Positions 1 to 9,424 of a DNA stretch of 54,446 bases are shown here, piece by piece (position 1 is the stretch's first letter; each line of letters opens with the position of its first letter). The stretch lies in NCBI GenBank assembly GCA_002502785.1, contig DAQG01000025.1:1-54446 (forward strand), written 5' to 3'. The stretch comes from Methanothrix harundinacea. Its GTDB lineage: Archaea; Halobacteriota; Methanosarcinia; Methanotrichales; Methanotrichaceae. The notes under the pieces were generated by a model. It saw only the letters and a program-made list of their open reading frames with translations, searched no databases and was not told the origin of the DNA. Made by a program: the position numbers and the translations under genes.

Positions 1-535
1 GGTGCTCTGAGCTGGGTTAATATCTCCACTAACGATTCAAGAATTGTTCTGATAAGGGGCACAGTTGACCCTTCGGCGAGCGGATCCGTCAACAACACCG
101 CTTCGGTGAGTTCTGATACGCTAGATCCAAATCCCAGCAACAACGACGCGGCTGAGACCACCGGTATACTCCCAAAGATGGCAGATCTGGAGGTGACCAA
201 GACCGATTCACAAGATCCCTTGATCGTGAATGGGCCAATCGCCTACACAATAAACGTCACCAACAAGGGTCCGAAAGGGGCAGATAACGTCACCCTCAGC
301 GATGATGTGCCCGACCAGATACTAGATCCCGAATATTCGGTGGATGGTGGGACGATCTGGAACGTCTGGCCCGGTGCTCTGAGCTGGGTTAATATCTCCG
401 CTAACGAATCCAGAGTGGTTCTGATAAGGGGTACGATTGACCCCTCGGCGAACGGACTCATCAACAACATCGCCTCGGTGAGTTCTGATACGCTAGATCC
501 AGATCCCAGCAACAACGACGCGGCTGAGACCACCG
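1..535 (+). repeat. Tandem DNA repeat of a DUF11 module (372-nt period)
   Basis: Bases 1-163 recur nearly unchanged at 373-535, both starting GGTGCTCTGAGCTGGGTTAA and ending in the codons for AAETT. The period of 372 nt equals 124 codons, one DUF11 module, so the protein grew by recent in-frame duplication. More copies may lie upstream of the window. Confidence 0.85.
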
Positions 536-2811
536 ATCTAATCTCCGTAAACGTCACCAAGGCTGCTGACAAGGAGGTGGTCAGGCGCGGCGAAGAGGTC
601 ACTTACACGATCAGAATCCTTAACAATGGCAGTACGGATGCAACCAACGTTTTGATAAGAGATGCTTTTGACAGACACGTTGAACAAATCTCTATATCTT
701 TCTCCTGGAGCGATAGTGCTCACCGAATCGAAACGATCGGCGACGGCCTCTGGCTCATTGACGTGATCCCTGCTGGCGAATTTGTCGAGATCACCCTCGT
801 CGTCAAGGTTCCAAAACAGGATATTGAGTTCGAGATGGAACAGGGTGTCAGAGGCGAGGGGTTCGTGAACGTAGCCAATGACTACTCGACGACTCTCCAG
901 CCCTATGCCATCAACAACAACGTCCTCGTTACGCTGAACGGCACCGACGAAGGATTCGGGGACAGCGCAACTGTCTTGGTTATTGGGGATCCGGGAACGG
1001 AGCTGTCCGCCCGTGAGCACGGAAGCGGTTCGTACGATGGCGAGGAGCAGGTAAGGCTCAGGACTGAGAACAAGTCGATCTCGATGAATAAGGAGATGTC
1101 AGCGACCTACAATCCCACGACCCTGTGTCTCTACAGAAACAGAACCTTGGCCTACTCGTCGAGGTGGACCGAGGGTGTCAGCGCCAAGAACCGGGTGACT
1201 GGAACCTCTTTGAGTGAGTATTACAGATACGCCACATCTATCGATCGTCAATCGGTCGTGTTCCTCGACAAGAACGGATCGACGATGGCGATCGACTCGG
1301 AGTTTGAGGGCACAGGTCACGTTGGCTTCCTCAAGATGCCCACCAACAGATCGTCCCAGGATGCCCCGATCTTCGAGGCAAGTGAGGACTATGCCGGTAG
1401 CTTCAAGATACTGGAGACGGTCGACGAATACGGGTCTAGCGTGACATCTGAGAAGTCGACCTCTGGGGAGGGGCTTGTCACCGTCGACAAGCGCGTCAAG
1501 GACAGCCAGAGGAGCTATGAGTCAGGCACGGGCGCCTATGATTCCGAGGAGTTCGTAGCGACCCATACCAACTACATCTCAAAGGAGATCGGTCTCGTTT
1601 ACTCGCAGGTGGATCAGAGTCTCACCGACGACGTCTCGATCGACGCGTCCATGAAGTGGAAAGAGGGCATATACTCTAAGACGGCTGGTGCTAGCTTTAT
1701 CGGCGAGGAGTACACTGGTGCAACCAAACTTGACAAAGAGACGGTGGCCATGGGCCTCAACGAGATGGATACTGAAGCTAACTTTTCAGGCCGGGCTCGA
1801 TACAGGGCTGTCCTGGAGGACGAGGTCGACTTTGACGAGCAGTACAACGGCGACTACTCCATAGAGAGGAAGATTCTCTTTTCGGGAGTTCCAAAGTACG
1901 ATCGGCCCCACCTGACCGTGGTCAAGAACGGATCGCTTCACCAGGAGACGGTTCTGGATGCCAAGGAGGAAAACCTGGTGGGCGAGAGCAGGGATGAGGT
2001 CATCACCGTTGCGACCTACATCATAACCGTGGAGAACGACGGGAACAGGGCTCTGGCACCGGTTCACGTGAAGGATCTCTTCCCGCCGGGAGCTGTTTTC
2101 ATCAACTCTTCGGTCCGGCCTTCTGAAGAGACCGAGGGTTCTGCCACGTGGACTCTGACCCACATCTCGATCGGCGGAAAATCTGAGATCGTCTTGAACC
2201 TCGACGTCTCCAAATACAGTTCTGACGAGCTGGTGAATCGCGTGGTCGTCACAGGTGGTGTGAACAACGAAACGGAGGAGGTGGTCGCTGCAGCGAACTT
2301 CTCGGCGCTGGAGATGGGGTGGCTCACCTGCTGTACCAACGAGACCGTCTCAGCCACGAAGACGGCGGAGCAGGACGAGGAGAACCCAAATGTCGTCTGG
2401 TACAGGGTTGACATCACGAACTGGGCCGATGCCACCAGGGTCGCCACGGTGACCGACCATCTCCCTGATGGCATGGTCCTGCTCGACTAGTCGATCCCCT
2501 TCGCCACCTACGAGAGCAACACCGTCATCTGGAATTTGGTCGAGATCGGGCCCTTCGAGACGGAGACGATCGCCTACAGGGTCGAGGCGCAGCGGGCCGG
2601 ACGGTTCACAAACTCCGTGGAGGTCGACGCAAGGTCCGTCGACGGACCCGCCATCCAGCCGGTGTACGCAAGCTCAGTGATCGACGTCGGCGCAGTAGAG
2701 GGGTATGGGACTTCCTCCTGCGACGGGTGGCAGCCCCCAAGCTGGGACTTCCAGTATGTCGGATATTCAGCAGAAGTTTTCTGTAACGATACGTGCGGGC
2801 TGACGTTCTGA
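1..2811 (+). pseudogene. Large DUF11-repeat surface protein, 5' truncated by the window, interrupted by an in-frame TAG
   Basis: The reading frame is open from base 1, so the N-terminus lies outside. It encodes DUF11-type beta-sandwich modules (conserved pieces such as YTINVTNKGP and SVSSDTLDP) at about 1-1000, a central region of two related units at about 1015-1890 (HGSGSYD and SGTGAYD starts), then further DUF11 modules. A TAG at 2488-2490 falls inside a DUF11 domain. The same frame continues without another stop to TGA at 2811 with typical DUF11 sequence (NTVIWNLVEIGPFETETI), so one nonsense change (probably TCG to TAG) splits an otherwise intact gene. The many N-x-S/T sites suggest an extracellular glycoprotein. 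No C-terminal membrane anchor is visible. Pyrrolysine read-through is a formal alternative but unlikely in this lineage. Confident in the family and the interruption, unsure whether the product is still made in two pieces. Confidence 0.8.
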
Positions 2812-2849
2812 GGAACGTCGGCTCGTCCTATCCTTTCATTTTGGCGATG

Positions 2850-3113
2850 GTGCAGGATGCTGCTGGGCGCGATAGTGATAGCTCCTTGGACCGCCCCCGC
2901 TTGTCCCAGGCCGCCGCAGTCCTACAGAGAAGCATTCTGAGAGGAAGGCGAAGACGTCGATAGACCTGTGGACTTGCCGCTGCCGTTGGGGCCGAGGAGG
3001 ACGGCTAAGGGCGAGAGGGGCTTGGTCTAGAGGTCACGGAGCGCCCGGAGGTTCTTGATTCTAATCGATTCGATCCTGGGGATGGGCTGACTGGGGCTTT
3101 TCTGGTTGGTCAT
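2850..3113 (-). pseudogene. Decayed AAA/SMC-like ATPase, N-terminal remnant (COG4637-like)
   Basis: Reading leftward from an ATG at 3113, the frame encodes a start typical of AAA_21/COG4637 ATPases (SIRIKNLRALRDL). A TAG follows at 3027-3029, then in the same frame PLAVLLGPNGSGKST, with the Walker A motif at 2970-2993. A frameshift follows, because the next family segment (DVFAFLSECFSVGLR) is in another frame near 2900-2957. Another shift leads to WDKRGRSKEL near 2860-2890. The rest of the gene is absent. Such ATPases often accompany defence or toxin systems, but no partner is seen here. It is clearly non-functional. Confidence 0.75.
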
Positions 3114-3274
3114 GCGAGGGACTCCGAGGGGTGGTTTTGTGGGATGTTAGGAGAAATAAGTTACGCGAGAATTTTATCTGGAATGGTAGAGGGAAACACA
3201 AAAGGAGGGTGCTGAGGGGCGCATCTAGGTGTGGTTCGAGTTGGCGGTTCATGTACCATCATCTTTCTTCTCCG

Positions 3275-5098
3275 TCACCATCTACTTCTGCTGACTCGTA
3301 TAGCCAATTCATCGAATTCTCGCTTAATCAATTTGAATCGCTCTACACTACCACCAAAAAGGCCTGCCTTCAAAGGCGGCCACGTTGAATATGCTTGCTC
3401 GGTCGGTACGCCACCCTCAGCATCAATATATGTTTGAGTCGAATTTTCGAACTCTGATTGAATCTTGTCCATGATGCTGGTATCTCTATAAAATCTAGAT
3501 CTATAGCCAAAAAGACAAACTGGCGCCCATATTTCATCGTACTTTTCTTTTTGTAAATTTGCATGAACTAATGCAGCCAAGTATTCAAATCGGTCAAAAT
3601 ATTCTTGGTAATTCGCATCCTGTGGTAGGATCTCTCTAAGTAGATCTCGGAGTATATTATTCAAATGATTACTAAGTGGTATAGGATTCCTCTCTAATCC
3701 AGGCAAAAGGCTTTGAATTTTTGGACTTTCCATAACCGACCATGGGTGTAGATCAAGAACAAGGGGGCCCCCTTCACCATAAGTGGGCCTGATTTTGGGG
3801 ACCGTGAGGAGTGACAAAAAAGTACTATATTTTCCAGCTACAATAGAAGCAATCCCACCCCCATAAAGGAGAAGAAGGGCCGGGTACAATCTCAATTTGT
3901 ATAACGCTGGAAATCTTCGGCTCCCTTCCTCAGGTGGGTTTGCAATTCTTTCAAGGCAATTTACCCAAAGATCTTCATGAGATTCTTTGCCCCAGCGACA
4001 TCCTGTGATCATCATAGCCAGTAATGACTCTGTAAGTGATTCGTAAAGCTTCACCTGTCTTCTGAACTCATCATCGAACTTATCATTAGATATACCATCA
4101 AAAGGGAACTTTTCTTTATCAGATAATTCTTTGTAAAGCTTCTCAACTTCTTGATTCATCAGATTGTTAAGGCGAATTTCGTAGCGCTCATCAACGATAT
4201 ATTTTTCAACTTGGGCTACTAATGCCTTTACGGAAAGGGGGTGAGGTTTGTTATACTCTTCCAATACGAAAACTTTCTCAGCTAATTCGTCAAAAAACGC
4301 ATTAGCACTTTGAATTAGTATGGTCTCGGCTCGGCGTTGCTGAATTAGCTTTTTTGCATTATCTGTTGGAGTTCGTATATCGGTCCAATAAGTTGTGAAC
4401 CTGTGGTTCTTGCATCTTTCCAGGGCGGAGCGTAAGGCAATATCCCAGTCTCCCGACCAACCACAGACGATTAGGCCAAACTCATCAAAGACGCGATCGA
4501 GGAGTTTGTCGATCTCTTCATCATAGCTTGCTAACTCGTTTCGAGTATTTTTGATTCGAGTATCGAGATAATCCCCATTCACTTTGATGATGGTGCAAGT
4601 TGTGTGTATGAGAGGTAATGCACCGTTCACCGAATCTGTGGTGCTGATAATGGTTGGTTCGATCCCATCTTCTGCGAGTGCTTTTTCCAGCAGATGATCA
4701 AAATTTGTAGTCACAATAACTCGAATGTAGCCCCGAGCGACCATCTTCGCAATGGCTTTGTGGGCTGCTGTTGGCAGCTTGATCCCCTCTTCACGTTCCT
4801 CATCATTAGGCTCAAAATAGCTTCTCAATAGCTGATTTCGCTCAGCTGGGGATTTGGCGATTGTATCAAGCACCTCAGAATAATCTGGATCCTCTCCAAA
4901 TTTGTCCTTGTACCAGGCAGCGGGATCTGTTTCGTAATCTTCACCTTCGAGTTCCGCTAGCTTTCTTGTGAGATCTAAAACAATTTCCCAGCCAGTCGGA
5001 ATTTGCGCCGAGCGAGAGACACCCGAACCCAACAGAAGGGCGTAAACGCCCTTGTTGGACTGGACTGAAAACGCCAGCGAAACCAGGGGATCGATCAT
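3275..5098 (-). CDS. SIR2-like domain protein (candidate NAD-depleting defence protein)
   Basis: 607 aa. The N-terminal third is a SIR2-like Rossmann domain: GSGVS at residues 24-28 (NAD loop), TTNFD at 130-134 (equivalent of the QNID motif), KVNGDY at 172-177 and GWSGDWD at 213-219. The C-terminal ~350 residues are helical and unrecognised. In classical SIR2 enzymes the third motif carries the catalytic His of HGD; here the residue is Asn174. Stand-alone SIR2 proteins of this kind act in bacteria and archaea as NADases in abortive anti-phage defence, so that role is an inference from family. The gene is clearly more AT-rich than pyrG next to it and has a decayed ATPase gene on its other side, which suggests acquisition. 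The ATG at 5098 is the first start; no strong Shine-Dalgarno is visible. Confidence 0.75.
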   Translation of the reverse strand: MIDPLVSLAFSVQSNKGVYALLLGSGVSRSAQIPTGWEIVLDLTRKLAELEGEDYETDPAAWYKDKFGEDPDYSEVLDTIAKSPAERNQLLRSYFEPNDEEREEGIKLPTAAHKAIAKMVARGYIRVIVTTNFDHLLEKALAEDGIEPTIISTTDSVNGALPLIHTTCTIIKVNGDYLDTRIKNTRNELASYDEEIDKLLDRVFDEFGLIVCGWSGDWDIALRSALERCKNHRFTTYWTDIRTPTDNAKKLIQQRRAETILIQSANAFFDELAEKVFVLEEYNKPHPLSVKALVAQVEKYIVDERYEIRLNNLMNQEVEKLYKELSDKEKFPFDGISNDKFDDEFRRQVKLYESLTESLLAMMITGCRWGKESHEDLWVNCLERIANPPEEGSRRFPALYKLRLYPALLLLYGGGIASIVAGKYSTFLSLLTVPKIRPTYGEGGPLVLDLHPWSVMESPKIQSLLPGLERNPIPLSNHLNNILRDLLREILPQDANYQEYFDRFEYLAALVHANLQKEKYDEIWAPVCLFGYRSRFYRDTSIMDKIQSEFENSTQTYIDAEGGVPTEQAYSTWPPLKAGLFGGSVERFKLIKREFDELAIRVSRSRW

Positions 5099-5238
5099 AG
5101 TATCAACTTAGCAAATTCCTTACATAAACCAATCGGTTTTTGAATTTACAAATTCGGAGAGGTGCGGCCCATGAGGCAAGCCAAAAAGTGTTCCCGCGCC
5201 GCCCGCCACAGCGGCGCATCCTATCGCTTTTCGCCCCC

Positions 5239-6858
5239 TTACCCCCGCGTCCCCGCCCGCTCCTTCATCGCCTCGACGAAGGCGAGGAACGGAGGCGAGG
5301 GGCGACCGGGCCTCGACTTCATCTCGGGGTGGAACTGGGTCGAGAAGAAGAACGGGTGGTCGGGGATCTCGGCGATCTCCATCCGATTTCTGTTCTTGCC
5401 GGTGAAGATCATCCCCTTCTCTTCGATCTCGTCGACGTAGTCGGGGTTCACCTCGTAACGATGCCGGTGCCGCTCGACGATGAGATCTTTGCCGTAGATC
5501 CTCTTGGCGATGCTGCCCTCTCTCAGCTCGGTGTCGTAGTTTCCAAGGCGCATCGTCGCCCCCATATCCTCCACTCCCTCCTGCTCCGGAAGGATGGTGA
5601 TGACCGGGTGGGGCGTCTCGCCGAACTCGGTGGAGCTGGCCTCTTTGAGGCCCAGGACGTTTTTAGCAAACTCCACGACGGCAAGCTGCATCCCAAAACA
5701 GATACCAAGATACGGAACGCCCTTCTCGCGGGCGTACCTGACCGCCTCCATCTTGCCCGCCGTGCCCCGAGCGCCGAAGCCGCCGGGGACGAGGATGCCG
5801 TCGACGTCTTTTAGGACCTCCTCTGGCGGGTTGTGCTCCAAATCTTCGGCGTCGATCCAGGCGATCCTCGGCCAGGCGCCAGCCCCTATCCCGGCGTGCT
5901 TGAGGGCTTCCCGGATGGAAAGGTAGGTATCCTCCATGTGGGTCGTGCCTTGCGACCCGGCGGTGTACTTGCCGACGATCGCCATCTTGACGGAATCGTT
6001 GATCGAGACCATCTTCTCGATCAGCTCCACCCAGTCGGTCCTGTGCTCAAGAGGATAGAGCCTGAGCATCTTCATCAGGTATAGAGGGGTCCTCTGCTCC
6101 TCCAGGAGGAGGGGCACCTTGTATACGTCGTCGACGTCGTGGTTAGACACGACCCCCTCGACGGGAACATCGCAGAATAGGGAGATCTTCGACTTCGTCT
6201 CGTCCCGCAGGGGCCGCGTGCACCGGACGGCGACGATGTCGGGCTGAAGCCCCAGCGACCTCATCTCCTTGACGCTGTGCTGGGTGGGCTTCGTCTTCTG
6301 CTCGCCATCGGTGGTGGTGGGGGCGAGGGTGACGTGGACGAAGGCGATGTTTCCCATCTCCTCGTTTCTAAGCTGCCTCATCGCCTCGATGAAGGGCATG
6401 CTTTCGATGTCACCGACGGTGCCGCCGACCTCGATCAGGCAGACCTCGCAGCCGCTCTCCCTCGCCACGTTCCTGATCCTCTCCTTGATCTCGTTGGTGA
6501 TATGGGGGATGATCTGGACGGTCTTACCCAGATACTCGCCGCGCCTCTCTTTTTCGATGACGCTCTTGTAGATCTTGCCAGTGGTGATGTTGTGGTCGCG
6601 GGTCAGCTCCACGTCCAAAAATCGCTCGTAGTTGCCGAGGTCCAAGTCCACCTCGCCCCCGTCCTTGAGGACGAAGACCTCGCCATGCTGGAAGGGGCTC
6701 ATCAGCCCCGCGTCGATGTTTATGTAGGGATCGATCTTGATGGCGGTGACCTTGTAGCCCCTCTCCATCAACATCCGACCGATAGAGGCGGCGGTGATCC
6801 CTTTGCCAAGGCCGCTCATCACCCCGCCCGTAACGACGATGTATCTCACGCTTATCAC
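5239..6858 (-). CDS. pyrG: CTP synthase
   Basis: 539 aa. Converts UTP, ATP and glutamine to CTP in the cytosol. The N-terminal amidoligase domain starts with YIVVTGGVMSGLGKG and contains the acidic metal and UTP sites (IKIDPYINIDAG). The C-terminal class I glutamine amidotransferase has an oxyanion segment (LVPGGFGARG), the nucleophile Cys in GICFGMQ, and the His/Glu pair in FHPE near the end. The length is normal. Two GTG codons compete as start: 6858 and 6849. The second gives MRYIVVTGG, closer to most archaeal homologues. A TATA-like box around 6880-6890 would place transcription start close to either, so the mRNA may be leaderless. Confidence 0.97.
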   Translation of the reverse strand: MISVRYIVVTGGVMSGLGKGITAASIGRMLMERGYKVTAIKIDPYINIDAGLMSPFQHGEVFVLKDGGEVDLDLGNYERFLDVELTRDHNITTGKIYKSVIEKERRGEYLGKTVQIIPHITNEIKERIRNVARESGCEVCLIEVGGTVGDIESMPFIEAMRQLRNEEMGNIAFVHVTLAPTTTDGEQKTKPTQHSVKEMRSLGLQPDIVAVRCTRPLRDETKSKISLFCDVPVEGVVSNHDVDDVYKVPLLLEEQRTPLYLMKMLRLYPLEHRTDWVELIEKMVSINDSVKMAIVGKYTAGSQGTTHMEDTYLSIREALKHAGIGAGAWPRIAWIDAEDLEHNPPEEVLKDVDGILVPGGFGARGTAGKMEAVRYAREKGVPYLGICFGMQLAVVEFAKNVLGLKEASSTEFGETPHPVITILPEQEGVEDMGATMRLGNYDTELREGSIAKRIYGKDLIVERHRHRYEVNPDYVDEIEEKGMIFTGKNRNRMEIAEIPDHPFFFSTQFHPEMKSRPGRPSPPFLAFVEAMKERAGTRG

Positions 6859-6985
6859 GTATTCGAGAAGGTATTTTGGACATAGATAAAATTGGCGATC
6901 AGAAGAAAAGAGAATTTGAAGAGTGGGATATCTGATTAAAATAGGATCAGAACAGATCCGGCAGGCGAGAGGCCTCGCCAGCCGC

Positions 6986-7180
6986 CTAAGAAGACATCTC
7001 CTCCCTCAGGTCCGGAGGCAGCATGTTCGGTATCCCGTCCTCGATGGGGTAGCATTCGCCGCAGCTCTTGCAGCAGAGCTTGCCGTTCAGGATCTCCTCA
7101 TCCTTCTCCTCGAAGATCTCCAGGTCCAGATCGCCCTTGCACATGGGGCAGGCCAGAATCTCCATGAGATCGCGCTTCAT
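6986..7180 (-). CDS. Trm112/UPF0434-family small zinc-binding protein
   Basis: 64 aa. Has the Trm112 pattern: an N-terminal CPMC pair, a second CKSC pair about 25 residues later, and the ending YPIEDGIPNMLPPDLRE that marks the family (YPI--GIPVML). Trm112 proteins activate methyltransferases acting on tRNA, rRNA or release factor. In archaea they are partners of several such enzymes, so the specific partner here is not known. No methyltransferase gene is adjacent. The ATG at 7180 is preceded by an AT-rich promoter-like stretch at 7181-7210. Confidence 0.85.
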   Translation of the reverse strand: MKRDLMEILACPMCKGDLDLEIFEEKDEEILNGKLCCKSCGECYPIEDGIPNMLPPDLREEMSS

Positions 7181-7217
7181 GTTATTAACACCATATCGAT
7201 ACGTTAAAAAAGTTGGC

Positions 7218-8015
7218 TCAACGGAAGAGGAGGCTTTTGGCGTTCTCGAAATAGATGAGCTTCTTCTCCCGATCCGAGAGGTCCATATCCCCGACGAACT
7301 CGATCTCCTCCGCCTGATCTGTCCAGGGGTAGTCTGTCCCGAACAACACGCGATCGGCTCCGATCTCGGATATGATATCGCAGGCCTCCGCTGAGGTCAA
7401 ACTCGGCGAGATGTAGGCGGTGTCGAAGTAGACGTTCTCGCCCGCGGGGATGAGGTGCTCACGCACCCCGGACCACATCTCCCACCCGCCCAGGTGAGCG
7501 AGGACGACGACGAGGTCGGGGTGCCGTTCCACCATCCGAGCGAAGCGCTCGGGGGTGCCGAAAAACTCCGGCAGGTCCTCGGGCACCTTCCCGGCATGGA
7601 GGAGGAGGACCATATCCCGCTCAACCACCGCCTCATAGAGCCGGTCGCACCTTGGATCGTCGGGATAGAAGCCCTGGAGGAAGGGGACTGCCTTTACACC
7701 CTTCACCCCGGAGGCTAAGAGCCTGTCCAGCTCCTCTTCGAGGTCCGGCTGGAAGGGGTGGATCGCCCCGAAGGGTATGAGGCCGTTTCCCTCGGCGGCC
7801 GCGAGGAAGAAGTCGTTAGTCGGCCCCACGTGCTTTGGAAGCGGCGCGAGAGGCAGGATGATGGATTTTTCGACGCCCGCTTTCGCCATCGAGTCTTTGA
7901 GGTCGGAGACGGTCCCAAGCCCCGGAACCCTGACCCCCATCCTCCTTTTGACGGAGGCGATGGCCTTGGGCGCCATCTCATCGGTGTATATGTGAGAGTG
8001 AAAGTCGATTACCAC
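7218..8015 (-). CDS. Amidohydrolase-family metal-dependent hydrolase
   Basis: 265 aa, a TIM-barrel amidohydrolase of the COG2159 type. Metal-binding motifs are DFHSH at residues 4-8, HAG near 140, AHLGG near 170 and FGTDYPW near 226 (the distal Asp). The substrate cannot be told from sequence; relatives include decarboxylases and lactonases. It starts with GTG at 8015. A second, truncated copy of its first ~46 codons lies at 9425-9562, and a fragment of the top6A 3' end lies just upstream. The ancestral order was therefore probably top6B-top6A-amidohydrolase in one direction. Confidence 0.85.
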   Translation of the reverse strand: MVIDFHSHIYTDEMAPKAIASVKRRMGVRVPGLGTVSDLKDSMAKAGVEKSIILPLAPLPKHVGPTNDFFLAAAEGNGLIPFGAIHPFQPDLEEELDRLLASGVKGVKAVPFLQGFYPDDPRCDRLYEAVVERDMVLLLHAGKVPEDLPEFFGTPERFARMVERHPDLVVVLAHLGGWEMWSGVREHLIPAGENVYFDTAYISPSLTSAEACDIISEIGADRVLFGTDYPWTDQAEEIEFVGDMDLSDREKKLIYFENAKSLLFR

Positions 8016-8052
8016 GAACGGAAGGCTCTCTCAAAATAGATAAAATTTCGCC

Positions 8053-8165
8053 CCGGATCATCCCCATCTCCGAGAGCCTCTGGGGGAGGTAGACCCTCGC
8101 CACGAAGTCAAGGCCCTTTCCTGCGAAGGCCTGCTGCTCAACCTTCTTTTTGAGCTCGAATTTTA
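8053..8165 (-). pseudogene. Truncated duplicate of the top6A 3' end
   Basis: Read leftward, this stretch encodes about 38 residues almost identical to the last residues of Top6A at 11596-12678 (EQQAFAGKGLDFV, RVYLP, LSEMGMI) with scattered substitutions. By eye the DNA is roughly 85 percent identical. The original stop codon is lost. Similarity ends abruptly near 8165. It lies directly upstream of the complete amidohydrolase gene, reproducing a top6A-amidohydrolase junction. Confidence 0.85.
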
Positions 8166-8248
8166 TGGAAGACCCTGCCGCTCTGCTGCCGAGGGCCGCC
8201 GTAATTTGATGAATAAGATCGTTTGCGAGCAAAAGATCACATTTTTAT

Positions 8249-8279
8249 CAGGATGATTTCGAAATCATTAAATATCCTG
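8249..8279 (+). promoter_or_regulatory. Palindromic operator and TATA box of the ABC binding-protein gene
   Basis: A perfect 16-bp palindrome, ATGATTTCGAAATCAT, sits at 8253-8268. It abuts a TATA-like ATTAAATAT at 8267-8275. An outer inverted repeat, CAGGAT at 8249-8254 and ATCCTG at 8274-8279, frames both. A Shine-Dalgarno AAGGAG follows at 8300-8305, 8 nt before the ATG at 8314. A dimeric repressor bound here would cover the promoter. A metal- or corrinoid-responsive regulator is plausible given the downstream gene, but none is encoded nearby. Confidence 0.6.
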
Positions 8280-8313
8280 GTATGTAAAACTCACGTTTCA
8301 AGGAGTTATTAAT

Positions 8314-9390
8314 ATGACTAAAGCTAGAAAAGTAATACAGATTGGATTACCTCTTTTGCTCTTGCTATTCGCAGCTGCCTCGCAGGCCAGTGCAGCCCAG
8401 ACCCTGAGCATAGTCGATTCTTCGGGCAGAGAGGTGACGCTTGAAATGCCGGTGGAGAGGGTGGTCGCGCTTACAAGCGAGTCTTTCGACGTGATACGCG
8501 CACTCGATGCCCTGGACAAGGTGGTGGGAGCGAACAAATATGTGGTGGAAGACGAGTTGCTCTACCCTGGATGCTCCAGCTACACCAACCTGGGCTCCTC
8601 CTTCTCCGTGGATTATGAAGCTCTGATACAGGCCGGGCCGCAGGTGGTTTTCACCTATACCAGCAGCCCAAAGGACATCCTTGAAAAGCTGGAAGGTACG
8701 GGGATTGAGGTTGTCCGCTTCAACTTCAATAAGATGTCCACCTACGAAGATGAGGTGGCAAAGACTGGACAGATCCTCGGACGCGAGGAGGAGGCCCAGC
8801 AGCTGATAGACTTCTACGAAGGATACACCGGGACGATTGAGGAAAATGTCGCAACCTCGGTGAATAAGCCCAAGGTTTATCTGGAGGCCGACTTCGGCGG
8901 TGGCAAGAACTACGTCACCTGTGGCGAAGGCCATGGCCACCATGAGTTGCTGGCCGCGGCTGGCGGGGAGAATATCTTCGTCGAGGTGAACGGTTCCAAG
9001 GACGTCGACCCGGAGGCGGTCATAGCCCGTGATCCGGAGATCATCGTCAAGTACCGCTATCCAGCCCCGGCTGGCTTGGGCATGGCCATCGATAACACCT
9101 CTGGGTTAGAGGCCATAAGGCAGGAGATCCTCGATCGTCCGGAGCTGCAAAACGTCACGGCTGTGAAGAACGAGCAAGTCTACGTTCTAACCTGGGACAG
9201 CACCAGGGGCGCGGCCAGGTACTTCCTTGCCCTGGGGTATATGGCCAAATGGTTCCATCCCGAGCTCTTCAGCGACTTTGATCCAAGGGCCACCTACCAG
9301 GAGTACCTGAGCCAGTATCAAGGCGTAGATATCGACCTCGACGAGCAAGGGGTCTTCGTCTATCCCGAGCCTGAAATAGTGGCTACATAG
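8314..9390 (+). CDS. ABC transporter substrate-binding protein, BtuF/FecB-like (cobalamin or iron chelate)
   Basis: 358 aa with an N-terminal signal peptide (basic MTKARK, a run of leucines, A-x-A cleavage near residue 28). The mature part is a periplasmic-binding-protein type III fold (PF01497): early VTLEMPVERVVAL, YEALIQAGPQVVF, and a C-terminal half with DPEAVIARDPEIIV. Such proteins capture vitamin B12, heme or ferric chelates outside the membrane and pass them to a BtuCD/FecCD permease. No permease or ATPase is adjacent, so it is an orphan and the ligand is unknown. It lies between two partial copies of the top6A-amidohydrolase junction, opposite in direction to both. Start chosen from the AAGGAG 8 nt upstream. 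Confidence 0.85.
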   Translation: MTKARKVIQIGLPLLLLLFAAASQASAAQTLSIVDSSGREVTLEMPVERVVALTSESFDVIRALDALDKVVGANKYVVEDELLYPGCSSYTNLGSSFSVDYEALIQAGPQVVFTYTSSPKDILEKLEGTGIEVVRFNFNKMSTYEDEVAKTGQILGREEEAQQLIDFYEGYTGTIEENVATSVNKPKVYLEADFGGGKNYVTCGEGHGHHELLAAAGGENIFVEVNGSKDVDPEAVIARDPEIIVKYRYPAPAGLGMAIDNTSGLEAIRQEILDRPELQNVTAVKNEQVYVLTWDSTRGAARYFLALGYMAKWFHPELFSDFDPRATYQEYLSQYQGVDIDLDEQGVFVYPEPEIVAT

Positions 9391-9424
9391 TACGCCAAAA
9401 TGTTGGGGGGTGTTAAGTCGGTCC

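Noticed and set aside
2488..2490. Pyrrolysine codon
   Set aside because: The position fits a Ser in a non-enzymatic domain, no pyl genes are in view, and this lineage is not known to use pyrrolysine.
3131..3437. Short plus-strand open frames before the SIR2 gene
   Set aside because: They overlap the antisense of the SIR2 3' end or have no domain pattern and no start signal.
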